DNA of 64,000 nt, taken from contig JACPFJ010000009.1 in NCBI GenBank assembly GCA_016182975.1, positions 1 to 64,000 on the forward strand, in the 5' to 3' direction. A program made the position numbers and the translations under genes. The stretch is from Deltaproteobacteria bacterium. Lineage in GTDB: Bacteria > Desulfobacterota > Desulfuromonadia > Geobacterales > Pseudopelobacteraceae. Under the pieces are notes generated by a model. It made no database searches and was not told where the DNA came from. It worked only from the letters and a program-made list of their open reading frames with translations. Of this stretch, positions 18,788 through 26,490 are shown in pieces. How positions within the stretch are numbered: position 1 is the stretch's first letter; the number at the start of each line of letters is the position of its first letter.

Positions 18788-18820
18788 AGGGGGAGCTAGA
18801 TAACGCTCCCCCTTTTTTTT
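18788..18820 (+). terminator. Rho-independent terminator after sdhB
   Basis: AGGGGGAGC (18788-18796) pairs with GCTCCCCCT (18805-18813) around an 8-base loop, then T continues to 18820. Confidence 0.93.
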
Positions 18821-18921
18821 GCTCACATTTCTTCACGATTGCGCCACACGATCTTCATCTTTTGCTGTTATACAGGTGTCCACCCGCCGCAGGCGGTAAC
18901 GCAGCACCGAAAGGAGTATGC

Positions 18922-19623
18922 ATGGGAGTGGTGATTGCCGAACATGTACGCAAGATCTACCGCGCTGGCGAGACGGAAGTGGAGGCGCTGAGGGGGGTCA
19001 GTTTCGAGATCGCAGCGGCCTCCTTCGTGTCGTTTGTCGGGCCGTCCGGCAGCGGAAAGACCACGCTCCTCAACCTGATCGGCTGCCTGGATACCCCCTC
19101 GGCCGGCCGGCTCACGGTTTGCGGCACCGACGTGTCCACACTGGGCCGCAGCGCCGGCGCCGGGTTTCGCGGCCAGGAGATCGGCTTCATCTTTCAGGAC
19201 TTCAACCTCCTGCCGGTGCTGACGGTGTATGAAAACGTGGAATACCCGCTGCTGATGGTGCGCAAGACCCCCGAGGCACAGCGGCGCGAGCGGGTGCTGC
19301 GCCTCCTGGATGCGGTGGGGATGCTGGAACAGAAGGACAAGTACCCCGACCAGATCTCCGGCGGCCAGAAGCAGCGTGTGGCCGTGGCGCGTGCCCTGGT
19401 GACCGAACCCAAGCTGGTGCTGGCGGACGAGCCGACCGCCAACCTGGATCACGCCACCGCGGCGCTGGTGATCGCCCTGATGAAGCGGATGCGCGACCAG
19501 TTCAGGACCACCTTCGTCTTTTCCACCCACGATCCGAGGATCGTCGGCGAGGCCGAGATCATCCACACCCTGGAAGACGGGGAGCTGACGGGAAGCACGT
19601 CGCAAGGGGGCGCCAATGGGTAA
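18922..19623 (+). CDS. ABC transporter ATPase, LolD/MacB type
   Basis: A 233-residue ATP-binding subunit with Walker [11 protein letters not shown] loop, signature [14 protein letters not shown], Walker B LVLADEP and the H-loop STHD. The family exports lipoproteins, peptides or antibiotics, or drives FtsEX-like mechanotransmission rather than import. ATG 18922 follows AAAGGAG; the frame is open upstream. It overlaps the permease gene by 8 bases. Together with the LolA-like, outer-membrane and LolB-like genes nearby it may form an envelope lipoprotein or lipid transport set; this is inference from context. Confidence 0.88.
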   Translation: MGVVIAEHVRKIYRAGETEVEALRGVSFEIAAASFVSFVGPSGSGKTTLLNLIGCLDTPSAGRLTVCGTDVSTLGRSAGAGFRGQEIGFIFQDFNLLPVLTVYENVEYPLLMVRKTPEAQRRERVLRLLDAVGMLEQKDKYPDQISGGQKQRVAVARALVTEPKLVLADEPTANLDHATAALVIALMKRMRDQFRTTFVFSTHDPRIVGEAEIIHTLEDGELTGSTSQGGANG

Positions 19624-20854
19624 GATCATCAAGATCGCCGTCAGGAACCTGCTGCGCTACAAACGGCGCACGCTTTTGACCGCCACCCTGGTGACACTGG
19701 GTGTGGTCTTCGTGCTGGTCTTCACCTCGATAGCCGGCTCGTTCAAGCAGATGATGATCGGCCAGATCACCGACTCGATGCTCGGGCAGATACAGGTGCA
19801 TCGCCATGGATACGTGGCGGCCATCGAGAATCTGCCGCTCAACATGAACCTCAAGCCCCAGGCCTATGGCCGGCTTGAGGAGATCATCCGGCAACAACCG
19901 GAGGTGGCGGCCTACTCGCCGCGCATCAAGTTCGGCGGCATGTTCAGCAATTTCGCCGAGACCACCAATATCCGCCTTAACGGAGTGGACCCGGCACGGG
20001 AGTTCGCCACCGTGCCGCTCCTGCCGGGGCGCATCACCAGCGGCGCCAAGGCCCTGGACAGGGGGGGGATACTGATACCGGAACTCCTGGCCAAGGGGAT
20101 GAACGTCAAGGTGGGGGATACGGTGGTGATCGTGGCCACCAATCAGAGCGGTTCGGTCAACGGCAAACAGTTCAAGGTGTCCGGCGTGCTGGAGAGCGCC
20201 ACCGGTCCCGGCGGCAGGGACGGCTATGTGCATATCGACGACGCGGCCGAACTCCTGCGCATGGAGCAGCCGGAGATCAGCGAGGTGGCCATCAAGCTGA
20301 AGGATTTCGGCCGGCTGCACAGGGTGGAGAAAAGGCTGGGCGCCGCGCTGAGCGCCGAGTTGAACCCGATGGGCAAGCCGCTCTTCGAGCTGCACACCTG
20401 GGAGAAGCTCTCCCCTTTCTTCAGCATAGCCAAGATGCTGACGCTGCTGACACTGTTCATCAAGGTGATGCTGATCGCCATAGTGCTGGTCAGCATCATG
20501 AACGTGATGGTCATGGCGGTCTACGAGCGGGTGCGCGAGATCGGCACCATCGCCGCCATCGGCACCCCGCCGGCCACGATCCGCGCCATGTTCCTGGTCG
20601 AGGGGCTCTGCCTCGGCCTGTTCGGCGCAATCGCCGGCAACGTGATCGGCACGGTCATCGTGCTGATCGTCAATGCCAGCCGCATCAGCTTCGAGTTCGG
20701 CCGCCAGAGCGGGCTGATACTCAAGGCCCAGGTTTCACCGCCCGATCTTGTTGCAGTCTCGGCCATCGTGGTGGTGGTCTCCATCCTGGCCTCGCTGCAG
20801 CCGGCCTTCAAGGCGTCGCGGATGGAGCCGATCAAGGCGCTCAGGCACGTGTAA
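19616..20854 (+). CDS. FtsX/MacB-type ABC transporter permease
   Basis: A 412-residue permease with one N-terminal transmembrane helix (about residues 20-42), a large periplasmic MacB-PCD-like domain (about 43-265) and three C-terminal helices (about 285-310, 330-355, 375-400) in an FtsX core (VMVMAVYERVREIGTIAAIGT). The ending FKASRMEPIKALRHV is typical of LolC/E and MacB permeases. It is translated directly after the ATPase (8-base overlap) and followed by a heptad-repeat hairpin. Confidence 0.88.
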   Translation: MGKIIKIAVRNLLRYKRRTLLTATLVTLGVVFVLVFTSIAGSFKQMMIGQITDSMLGQIQVHRHGYVAAIENLPLNMNLKPQAYGRLEEIIRQQPEVAAYSPRIKFGGMFSNFAETTNIRLNGVDPAREFATVPLLPGRITSGAKALDRGGILIPELLAKGMNVKVGDTVVIVATNQSGSVNGKQFKVSGVLESATGPGGRDGYVHIDDAAELLRMEQPEISEVAIKLKDFGRLHRVEKRLGAALSAELNPMGKPLFELHTWEKLSPFFSIAKMLTLLTLFIKVMLIAIVLVSIMNVMVMAVYERVREIGTIAAIGTPPATIRAMFLVEGLCLGLFGAIAGNVIGTVIVLIVNASRISFEFGRQSGLILKAQVSPPDLVAVSAIVVVVSILASLQPAFKASRMEPIKALRHV

Positions 20855-20858
20855 AGAG

Positions 20859-20940
20859 GGTTCTAGGTTCAAGGTTCTAGGTTCGAGGTAAAACCCAAAA
20901 CCTTGAACCTTGAACCTCGAACCTCGAACCTCGAACCCCC
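20859..20940 (+). repeat. Paired heptad arrays forming a hairpin (period 7)
   Basis: The left arm has four units of GGTTCNA (20859-20886). A 12-base spacer follows. The right arm has six units of AACCTYG or a variant (20899-20940), the exact reverse complement class. It fills the 104-base gap between the permease and the LolA-like gene and ends 18 bases before the next ATG. Confidence 0.9.
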
Positions 20941-20958
20941 ATCCGACAGGAGTCATAC

Positions 20959-21687
20959 ATGAAATTCGCCATTGCCCTCGCCGCGGTGCTCCTCTACGCC
21001 CTTCCGGCCCTTGCCGTGGACGGGCAGCAGCTGCTGAAACAGATCGACCGCAACCTCAATCCGGAGAGTTACGAGTCCTACCGCAAGCTGATCAACATCG
21101 AGCCGGACGGCAGCAGGAAGGAGTTCACCCTCTACACGGTCAAGAAGGGGAGCGACAAGGTGGCCTCGCTCTTCCTGGCCCCGGCCAGCGACAAGGGGCG
21201 CACCACCCTGCGCCTGGGGGAAAACATGTGGTTGTATATCCCCAACGTGGGCAAGCCGGTGCGGATCACCTCGCTGCAGTCGGTGGTGGGGGGGGTCTTC
21301 AACAACGCCGACATCCTGCAACTGGACTACGACGCCGAGTACATGGTGGAGAAGGTCGAGGACAAGGGGGGCGAGTACCTGCTGCATCTGAAGGCCCGCA
21401 GCGGGAGCGTGGCCTACGAGCGGGTGCGGCTGTGGGCCGGCAAGGCCACGAAGATCCCCTCGAAGATCGAGTGCCTGACCGGGGCCGGCATGCTGATCAA
21501 GACCCTCTACTTCAAGGACGTCAAGGAGTTCGGCGGCGGGATTTCCCGGCCCGCCACGGTGGAGACCGACAGCCCGCTCTACAAGGGGTACAAATCGGTG
21601 ATGCTCTACGCCAAGGTCAGGAAGCGCTCCTTCAAGGACGAGGTCTTCACCCTCACCGCGATGCCGACCCTGGAGTCGTTACGCTAG
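20959..21687 (+). CDS. Outer-membrane lipoprotein-sorting (LolA-like) periplasmic protein
   Basis: A 242-residue secreted protein with a signal peptide (1-19, cut after ALA) and the open beta-barrel pattern of the LolA-like family found with MacB/FtsX permeases: YRKLINIEPDGSRKEFTLYTVKKG, DKVASLFLAPASDKGRTTLRLGENMWLYIPNVGKPVRI. This family is expected to carry a hydrophobic ligand across the periplasm. If the next gene really starts with GTG at 21675, this gene would have stopped two codons earlier (see findings). Confidence 0.8.
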   Translation: MKFAIALAAVLLYALPALAVDGQQLLKQIDRNLNPESYESYRKLINIEPDGSRKEFTLYTVKKGSDKVASLFLAPASDKGRTTLRLGENMWLYIPNVGKPVRITSLQSVVGGVFNNADILQLDYDAEYMVEKVEDKGGEYLLHLKARSGSVAYERVRLWAGKATKIPSKIECLTGAGMLIKTLYFKDVKEFGGGISRPATVETDSPLYKGYKSVMLYAKVRKRSFKDEVFTLTAMPTLESLR

Positions 21688-21710
21688 CGCCACCCCTTTC
21701 CGCCTGCCTC

Positions 21711-22988
21711 TTGGCGCTCCTGCTCGGCCTTGCCTGGCTCTCTCCGCTCCACGGCGAGGAGTACCGCTTCGACCCGGATGAGATCGAGAAGAGGCCCTAC
21801 CATCTGGGGGGGGTCGCAGAGCTCAGGCCGGCGCTCGACCTGCTCGATCGCCGTTCGGCCCAGTATCGTTTGCGTTTCTTCGACAACGGCCGGGCCGAGC
21901 TGGAGCCGGAGTACAACGCCCGCCTGCAGCTGGACGCCGGCCTGGAGCATGGGATCGCCCGGTTCTCGGCCCAGGGGGTGCTGGAGTACCAGGATACACC
22001 GCTCAAGGAGGAGGCCGTGGCGACCCTCAACGAGTGGTATCTCTCCCTCAAACCCTCCGCCTCCTTCACCCTCGCCGTGGGCAAGAAGAACCTCAGATGG
22101 GGCAAGGGATACGCCTGGAACCCGGTGGCCTTTTTCGACCGTCCCAAGAACCCGGACGACCCGGAACTGAGCCTGGAGGGGTTCTGGTTGGCCAGCGCCG
22201 ACTACGTCCGCAGCTTCGACGGCCCGCTGAAGACCGTCTCCCTTACGCCGGTGCTGCTGCCGGTGTACGAAGACCTGAACTCGGATTACGGCAGGAGTGG
22301 ACGGGTCAACATCGGCGCCAAGCTCTACGCCCTGTTCCACGATACCGACATCGACCTCCTCTTCGTTTCCCAGGGGAGCCGCGGCTGGCGCTACGGGATC
22401 GACTTCTCCCGCAACTTGGCCACCAACCTGGAGATTCACGGCGAGTTTGCCTGGCTGCGCGACGTCTCCAGGCCTCTGCTCGGGGCGGACGGCGCGGTCA
22501 GGACAGTCAGCGGCGACAGCTACTCCTGGCTTCTCGGCCTGCGCTACCTGACGGAGCGCGACACCACCTGGATCGCGGAGTATTTCCACAACGGCGCCGG
22601 CTATACCGCCGCCGAGATGGACCTCTTCTTCTCCCTGGCGGACCAGGGCTTCGCCACCCTGAGTAGCAGCGGCTCCAGGCAACAACTGCAACGGGCCGCC
22701 GCGCTCAACAGCGGCAGCTACGGCCGGCTGAACCCGATGCGCAATTACCTCTATGGCCGGGTCAGCCAGAAGGAGCCCTTCGACATACTCTACTTCGCCC
22801 CGGCGTTGACCATGATCGCGAACCTCGACGACGGCAGCCTTTCCCTGGCCCCCGAGCTGCTCTACACCGGGATCGACAACCTGGAGCTGCGCCTCAAGGG
22901 GAGCGTCGCCGCCGGCGCCGGCCACACGGAATTCGGCGAGAAGCTGAACGACGCCAGGATCGAATTACGGATCCGCTACTTTTTCTAA
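21711..22988 (+). CDS. Outer-membrane beta-barrel protein of the ABC/LolA-like cluster, start uncertain
   Basis: About 425 residues after a hydrophobic signal-like stretch (LLALLLGLAWLSPLHG). The body alternates short amphipathic strands and ends in RIRYFF, the C-terminal aromatic residue typical of outer-membrane barrels. I do not recognise a named subfamily. The reading frame clearly begins upstream of 21711 (a signal peptide needs more residues), yet no ATG or GTG occurs in frame; TTG 21711 is the only conventional start. The codon at 21675 is GTT, one base from a GTG that would form a usual stop-start overlap with the previous gene. Likely works with the ABC pair in moving a lipid or lipoprotein outwards. 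Confidence 0.7.
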   Translation: MALLLGLAWLSPLHGEEYRFDPDEIEKRPYHLGGVAELRPALDLLDRRSAQYRLRFFDNGRAELEPEYNARLQLDAGLEHGIARFSAQGVLEYQDTPLKEEAVATLNEWYLSLKPSASFTLAVGKKNLRWGKGYAWNPVAFFDRPKNPDDPELSLEGFWLASADYVRSFDGPLKTVSLTPVLLPVYEDLNSDYGRSGRVNIGAKLYALFHDTDIDLLFVSQGSRGWRYGIDFSRNLATNLEIHGEFAWLRDVSRPLLGADGAVRTVSGDSYSWLLGLRYLTERDTTWIAEYFHNGAGYTAAEMDLFFSLADQGFATLSSSGSRQQLQRAAALNSGSYGRLNPMRNYLYGRVSQKEPFDILYFAPALTMIANLDDGSLSLAPELLYTGIDNLELRLKGSVAAGAGHTEFGEKLNDARIELRIRYFF

Positions 22989-23014
22989 GCAGTCAAACTG
23001 AAAGGAGAACACCC

Positions 23015-23584
23015 ATGATCACACGCATTCTGACCCTCTCCCTGCTGGCCCTTGCGCTGGCACTGCCGGCCGCGGCGGCCGATAACCAGGCCGCAGTCGA
23101 GCAGGAGATCCTGGCGCTGGACAAGCTCTGGGGCGAGGCCGCCGCCAAGGGGGACGCGGCAGCACTGAACCGGCTCCTGGCCGACAACCTCCACCACGTC
23201 CACGCTACCGGACGGATCGAGGGAAAGGCCGACTACATCGACTCCCTGGCGAGCGGCATGCGCAGGCACGACCCGATCGTGCCGATGAAGGTGAAGGTGC
23301 GGGTCTACGGCGACACGGCTGTCAGCACCGGGCGCTTCAAGATGGTGGCCTATCGCCAGGGGATGGATAAGCCGATGGTGAACCAGGTCAACGTCTATAC
23401 CCATGTCTGGGTCAAGACCCCCCAGGGGTGGCAGCTGACGGTCCACCAGGCCACGGCCGACTCGCCCATGCCGATGGGGGGTCAGATGAAGCCCGGCATG
23501 ACGCCCGGCGGCATGGGGCACGGCGACATGGGGCACGGCGACATGGGGCACGGCGACATGGGGCACGGCGACATGGGGCACTGA
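23015..23584 (+). CDS. Secreted NTF2-like (DUF4440) protein with an MGHGD repeat tail
   Basis: A 189-residue protein with a signal peptide (1-21, ending PAAAA), an NTF2/SnoaL-like DUF4440 domain (about 25-150: LDKLWGEAAAKGDAAALNRLLADN, HVHATGRIEGKADYI, VWVKTPQGWQLTVHQAT) and a Met/Gly/His-rich tail. The tail starts with PMPMGGQMKPGM and ends in four MGHGD units plus MGH. Met and His side chains suggest metal (copper or nickel) binding; that is inference. It follows the outer-membrane gene by 26 bases with AAAGGAGA before the ATG, and a terminator follows. Confidence 0.78.
   Translation: MITRILTLSLLALALALPAAAADNQAAVEQEILALDKLWGEAAAKGDAAALNRLLADNLHHVHATGRIEGKADYIDSLASGMRRHDPIVPMKVKVRVYGDTAVSTGRFKMVAYRQGMDKPMVNQVNVYTHVWVKTPQGWQLTVHQATADSPMPMGGQMKPGMTPGGMGHGDMGHGDMGHGDMGHGDMGH
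23513..23581 (+). repeat. In-frame 15-base tandem repeat (MGHGD) at the end of the DUF4440 gene
   Basis: Four identical 15-base units (ATGGGGCACGGCGAC) and a 9-base partial unit run up to the stop codon. Identity between units and a length divisible by three mark it as a coding minisatellite likely to vary in copy number. Confidence 0.95.
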
Positions 23585-23625
23585 ACGTAAAGATCCTTGC
23601 CGCCTTGCGGCATGACGGCTACAAT

Positions 23626-23654
23626 GGGGGTGCGTTCACGCGTACCCCCTTTTT
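23626..23654 (+). terminator. Intrinsic terminator upstream of the Cas6-like gene
   Basis: GGGGGTGCG at 23626-23634 pairs with CGC plus ACCCCC ending at 23649 (two bulged bases), followed by five T. It separates the DUF4440 gene from the next gene by transcription, although the ATG follows after only 18 bases. Confidence 0.75.
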
Positions 23655-23672
23655 GTCGAGATAACCACACCC

Positions 23673-24590
23673 ATGGACTTCAATCTCGCCCATCTCGTCT
23701 TGACACTGCGGACGGCCGATCCGGCCGACTGCCTGGCCCGGCTCTTCGGCGGCCGGGCCGCCTTCGAGGCGGCCTTCAGGGATCTGGCCTGTTGCAGGGC
23801 GGGCAGGGAATGCCGCGCCTGCGACTGCCGCTGCGATTGCCCCTATTGGCGGGTCTTCGGACAGGAGCTGGCCGTTGATCCCGAGATCGTCAGGCGCCAC
23901 CAGAAGCCGGGGGTGCCTTTCGCCTTCCGGCTGCCGCTCCCGACTGCGGCCGTAAAGAGCGACCGCTGCGAGGCGGGGCTGGTGCTGGTCGGTCCGGCCG
24001 TCGAACTGGCCCCCCTGTTCTGCCGCGCCCTCGACAGGCTCCTGGCTGACGGGGGAGGGGGGACGCGCATCGAGCTGGTCTGTTCGCAGGACTACCAGGG
24101 GAGGAGCAACCCGCTTGCCCCGGACGGCCGGGGATGGGACTGCGCCGGCCTGGTCGTCATGTCGGCCGCTGCCGTGCGGCTTCTGGGACAGTGCTACGCG
24201 GAACGGCTGAGGATCACCCTGGAGACGCCGCTGAAGCTGGTCAACTCGGGGCGGGAACTGCGCGTCTTCGATCCGTCCCTCTTCTGCCGCACAGTAATCC
24301 GGCGCGTCTCCTCCCTTGCCGCCTACTACGGCGAGGAAGGGGAGGGGGAGGAGTTTCGCCGCCTGGCCGAGCAGGCCCGCGGCGTGAGGCTCATCGCCGG
24401 AAATTTCGTCTGCGGCGCACCCTCCGGGCTCTCCGCGCGTTACGGTGGGATGAGCGGCCACGGCCTCCTGGGGGGCGGGGTAGGGGAGCTGGCGGAGCTG
24501 CTCCGGCTGGGGATGCTCTTCAACCTCGGCAAGGGGGCCGCCTTCGGCCTGGGGCGCTACCGGGTCGAGCCGGAGGGGGGCTCGACATAG
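23673..24590 (+). CDS. Orphan Cas6-like RAMP protein (DUF2276/Cas6 C-terminal family)
   Basis: A 305-residue protein whose plan matches the Cas6_C family: an N-terminal Cys-rich element (CCRAGRECRACDCRCDCPY, about residues 48-66) followed by WRVFG, a PFAFRLPLP block, a TPLKLVNSGRELRVFDPSLF block, RRVSSLAAYYGEEG, and a C-terminal Gly-rich RAMP loop ending LNLGKGAAFGLGRYRVE-like. Canonical members cut CRISPR precursor RNA. No array or other cas gene is present in this window, and the gene stands between repeats, so its substrate is unknown. Seven clustered Cys suggest a metal site. The assignment rests on motif order; catalytic residues cannot be named by eye. Confidence 0.65.
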   Translation: MDFNLAHLVLTLRTADPADCLARLFGGRAAFEAAFRDLACCRAGRECRACDCRCDCPYWRVFGQELAVDPEIVRRHQKPGVPFAFRLPLPTAAVKSDRCEAGLVLVGPAVELAPLFCRALDRLLADGGGGTRIELVCSQDYQGRSNPLAPDGRGWDCAGLVVMSAAAVRLLGQCYAERLRITLETPLKLVNSGRELRVFDPSLFCRTVIRRVSSLAAYYGEEGEGEEFRRLAEQARGVRLIAGNFVCGAPSGLSARYGGMSGHGLLGGGVGELAELLRLGMLFNLGKGAAFGLGRYRVEPEGGST

Positions 24591-24602
24591 AAGAGGCGTT
24601 TC

Positions 24603-24819
24603 TAACGCAAGGACGCCAAGATGCAAAGGCGCAGGGAAACATCGACAGCTTTAGGGCTTTGCCTTATTATCCCCGGTTTTTTTGGTTGGTTATCTGCTAA
24701 CGGCAGTTGGCCTCAGATTTTACTCCGTTGCTCAGTTTATCCGTGTTTCGAATGCGTTTTTTTCAGATTACAAGACTTCATTACCCTTGCGACCTTGCAT
24801 CGTTGCGTCCTTGCGTTAA
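24603..24819. repeat. Paired nonamer arrays (period 9), arms about 145 bases apart
   Basis: The left arm (24603-24638) has four 9-base units around GACGCCAAG. The right arm (24784-24819) is nearly its reverse complement with the same 9-base phase (units such as GTTGCGTCC). The two arms match at most positions. The stretch between them has no credible gene; the 277-base gap between the Cas6-like and LolB-like genes is otherwise empty. Confidence 0.75.
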
Positions 24820-24867
24820 TTGATTGCCGGATTACAGTTTTGGTTATTTCAAAGATTGCGAGATGCC

Positions 24868-25557
24868 ATGCCTCTATCTAGATACCTGACGATCCTCCTG
24901 CTGCCGCTGCTCTGCGCCTGTGCCGCCCTGCAGAAGCCCCGCCTCGACTATACCCCCGGCGCGGTGGTGGAGACCCTCTCTTCGGCGGTTGCGCTCTCGG
25001 TCCATGCCACGGACCACGCTATGGCCGGGAACGGCTACCTGGTCTACCGACGTCCCGACCAGGTCCGGCTGGTTGTGCTCTCCCCCTTCGGTACGACCCT
25101 GTTCGAGCTCTTCGCCCTGGGAGAACGGATCGTGCTGGTCTATCCCTCGCAGGCCACCGCCTACAGCGGGCGCTTCGACGAGCTGCCCGACAGGGGGGGA
25201 GCGCAGGGGTGGCGACTTTTGCGCTGGGTGCTGGAGATCGATCCCCCCGCCGCGGAGCGGACAAGCGCGACCGTGGAGCGGATGGGGAGGCAGGGGTTCA
25301 TCGAGAAGGTACAATTCGAAAACGGACTGGTAACGGCCAAGAGCGCCCCGGGCGGCGAGCAGGTCTTCTATACGGACTATGCGCTGGTGAGCGGCGTGCC
25401 GCTTGCCGGCGGGATCGAGCTGCGCGACGGGCGCGACGGGCGTATCCTGCTCCGCTTCGACGAGCCGGAGGTCAACACCCCGCTCGACGATGGCGCCTTT
25501 ACACCTCGGCTCGACGGGATGACCATTCTGCCGCTCTCCGCCATCCAGGGATTGTAG
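24868..25557 (+). CDS. LolB-like outer-membrane lipoprotein
   Basis: A 229-residue lipoprotein. The signal peptide ends in LLPLLCAC, giving a lipobox. The body shows the LolA/LolB open-barrel pattern (GNGYLVYRRPDQVRLVVLSPFGTTLFELFALGERIVLVYPSQ) seen in DUF4292/LolB-like proteins that receive lipoproteins at the outer membrane. ATG 24868 is chosen because it begins the signal peptide; upstream in-frame codons lie in repeat DNA. The TSUP permease gene begins 10 bases after its stop. It may pair with the LolA-like protein and ABC genes 4 kb upstream. Confidence 0.7.
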   Translation: MPLSRYLTILLLPLLCACAALQKPRLDYTPGAVVETLSSAVALSVHATDHAMAGNGYLVYRRPDQVRLVVLSPFGTTLFELFALGERIVLVYPSQATAYSGRFDELPDRGGAQGWRLLRWVLEIDPPAAERTSATVERMGRQGFIEKVQFENGLVTAKSAPGGEQVFYTDYALVSGVPLAGGIELRDGRDGRILLRFDEPEVNTPLDDGAFTPRLDGMTILPLSAIQGL

Positions 25558-25566
25558 CACCAGGCC

Positions 25567-26325
25567 GTGGACGATCTCCTCATCCTTCTCCTTCTCTTCG
25601 CCGTTGGCCTGGTGGCCGGTTTCGTGGACGCGGTTGCCGGCGGCGGGGGGATGCTCACCCTGCCGGCCCTGCTCTACGCCGGTCTGCCGCCCCAGATGGC
25701 CATCGCTACCAACAAGCTGCAATCCACCTTTGGTTCGGGGAGCGCCATGCTCCACTTCGTGCGCTCGGGCCGGGTCAGGCTCCGGGAGTGCGCCTTCGGT
25801 GTGGCCTGCACCGCCATCGGGGCCGGGGCGGGCGCGGTTGCGGTCCAACTGGTTGATCCCGGCTTCCTGCGGCGCATCATCCCCTTTTTACTGATTTCCA
25901 TCGTCCTGTACTTCATTCTCTTCCCCAGGCTCGGCTTCGAGGAGCGCCATCCGCGGCTGGGGCGGACGCCGTTCCACCTCCTCTTCGGTCTCTCCATAGG
26001 ATTCTACGACGGCTTCTTCGGTCCGGGAACCGGCACCTTCTGGGCCACGGCCTATGTGCTGCTTTTGGGGTACAATCTGACCAATGCCACGGCCCATACC
26101 AAGGTGATGAACTTCACCAGCAACATCGTCTCGCTGCTCTTCTTCATCGCCGGCGGGGCAGTGCGTTATCCTCAAGGGCTGGTGATGGGGGCGGGGCAGT
26201 ACCTGGGGGCGAGGCTGGGGGCGCGCATGGTTGTGGCGCGCGGGGCGCATTTCATCAGGCCGGTCTTCCTGACGATGGTGGTGGCCATCTCGGCCAAGCT
26301 GCTCTGGGACGCCTTCACTCTTTAA
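25567..26325 (+). CDS. TauE/SafE (TSUP) family membrane permease
   Basis: A 252-residue integral membrane protein with about eight hydrophobic segments in two halves, each starting with the family motif: GFVDAVAGGGGMLTLPALL near the N terminus and GFYDGFFGPGTGTFWA in the middle. The family exports sulfite, sulfoacetate or related organosulfur anions; the substrate here cannot be told. It starts at GTG 25567, 10 bases after the LolB-like gene. Confidence 0.9.
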   Translation: MDDLLILLLLFAVGLVAGFVDAVAGGGGMLTLPALLYAGLPPQMAIATNKLQSTFGSGSAMLHFVRSGRVRLRECAFGVACTAIGAGAGAVAVQLVDPGFLRRIIPFLLISIVLYFILFPRLGFEERHPRLGRTPFHLLFGLSIGFYDGFFGPGTGTFWATAYVLLLGYNLTNATAHTKVMNFTSNIVSLLFFIAGGAVRYPQGLVMGAGQYLGARLGARMVVARGAHFIRPVFLTMVVAISAKLLWDAFTL

Positions 26326-26342
26326 CAAAAATTGACAATAGA

Positions 26343-26429
26343 ACGCGGATGACGCGGATTTAGCGGAGTTACGTAGATTTTAACTCTGTTTATCTGTTTT
26401 GTTTTATCCGTGTAAATCCGCTTAAATCG
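26343..26429. repeat. Paired nonamer arrays (period 9), TauE-modC gap
   Basis: The left arm (26343-26378) begins with two units of ACGCGGATN plus two looser ones. The right arm (26404-26429) carries complementary units (ATCCGTGTA, AATCCGCTT). The spacer is T-rich. Pairing is good in the central 16-20 bases. Confidence 0.65.
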
Positions 26430-26479
26430 ACCCAGAGGGCCTAAAAGATTTGAGCCGCGTTCTTTAGGCCCTTCGGGTC
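26429..26479 (-). terminator. Long hairpin downstream of modC and TauE genes
   Basis: GACCC plus GGGCCTAAA (26429-26445) pairs with TTTAGGCCC plus GGGTC (26463-26479), interrupted by a 2-3 base internal mismatch, with a 17-base loop. It lies between convergent genes and may end transcripts from both, though neither side has a strong T tract. Confidence 0.55.
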
Positions 26480-26490
26480 CATTGCTTTGA

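Noticed and set aside
20910-21710. Upstream part of a long plus-strand frame reaching 22988
   Set aside because: It is a shadow of the LolA-like gene in another frame and starts in the heptad array; only the part after about 21.7 kb codes a barrel protein.
23513-23581. Tandem repeat next to a Cas6-like gene as a CRISPR array
   Set aside because: Units are contiguous 15-mers without spacers and code MGHGD in frame.
24621-24881. 86-codon plus-strand frame between the Cas6-like and LolB-like genes
   Set aside because: It is formed by the nonamer arrays and T-rich spacer, has no family features and no ribosome-binding site.
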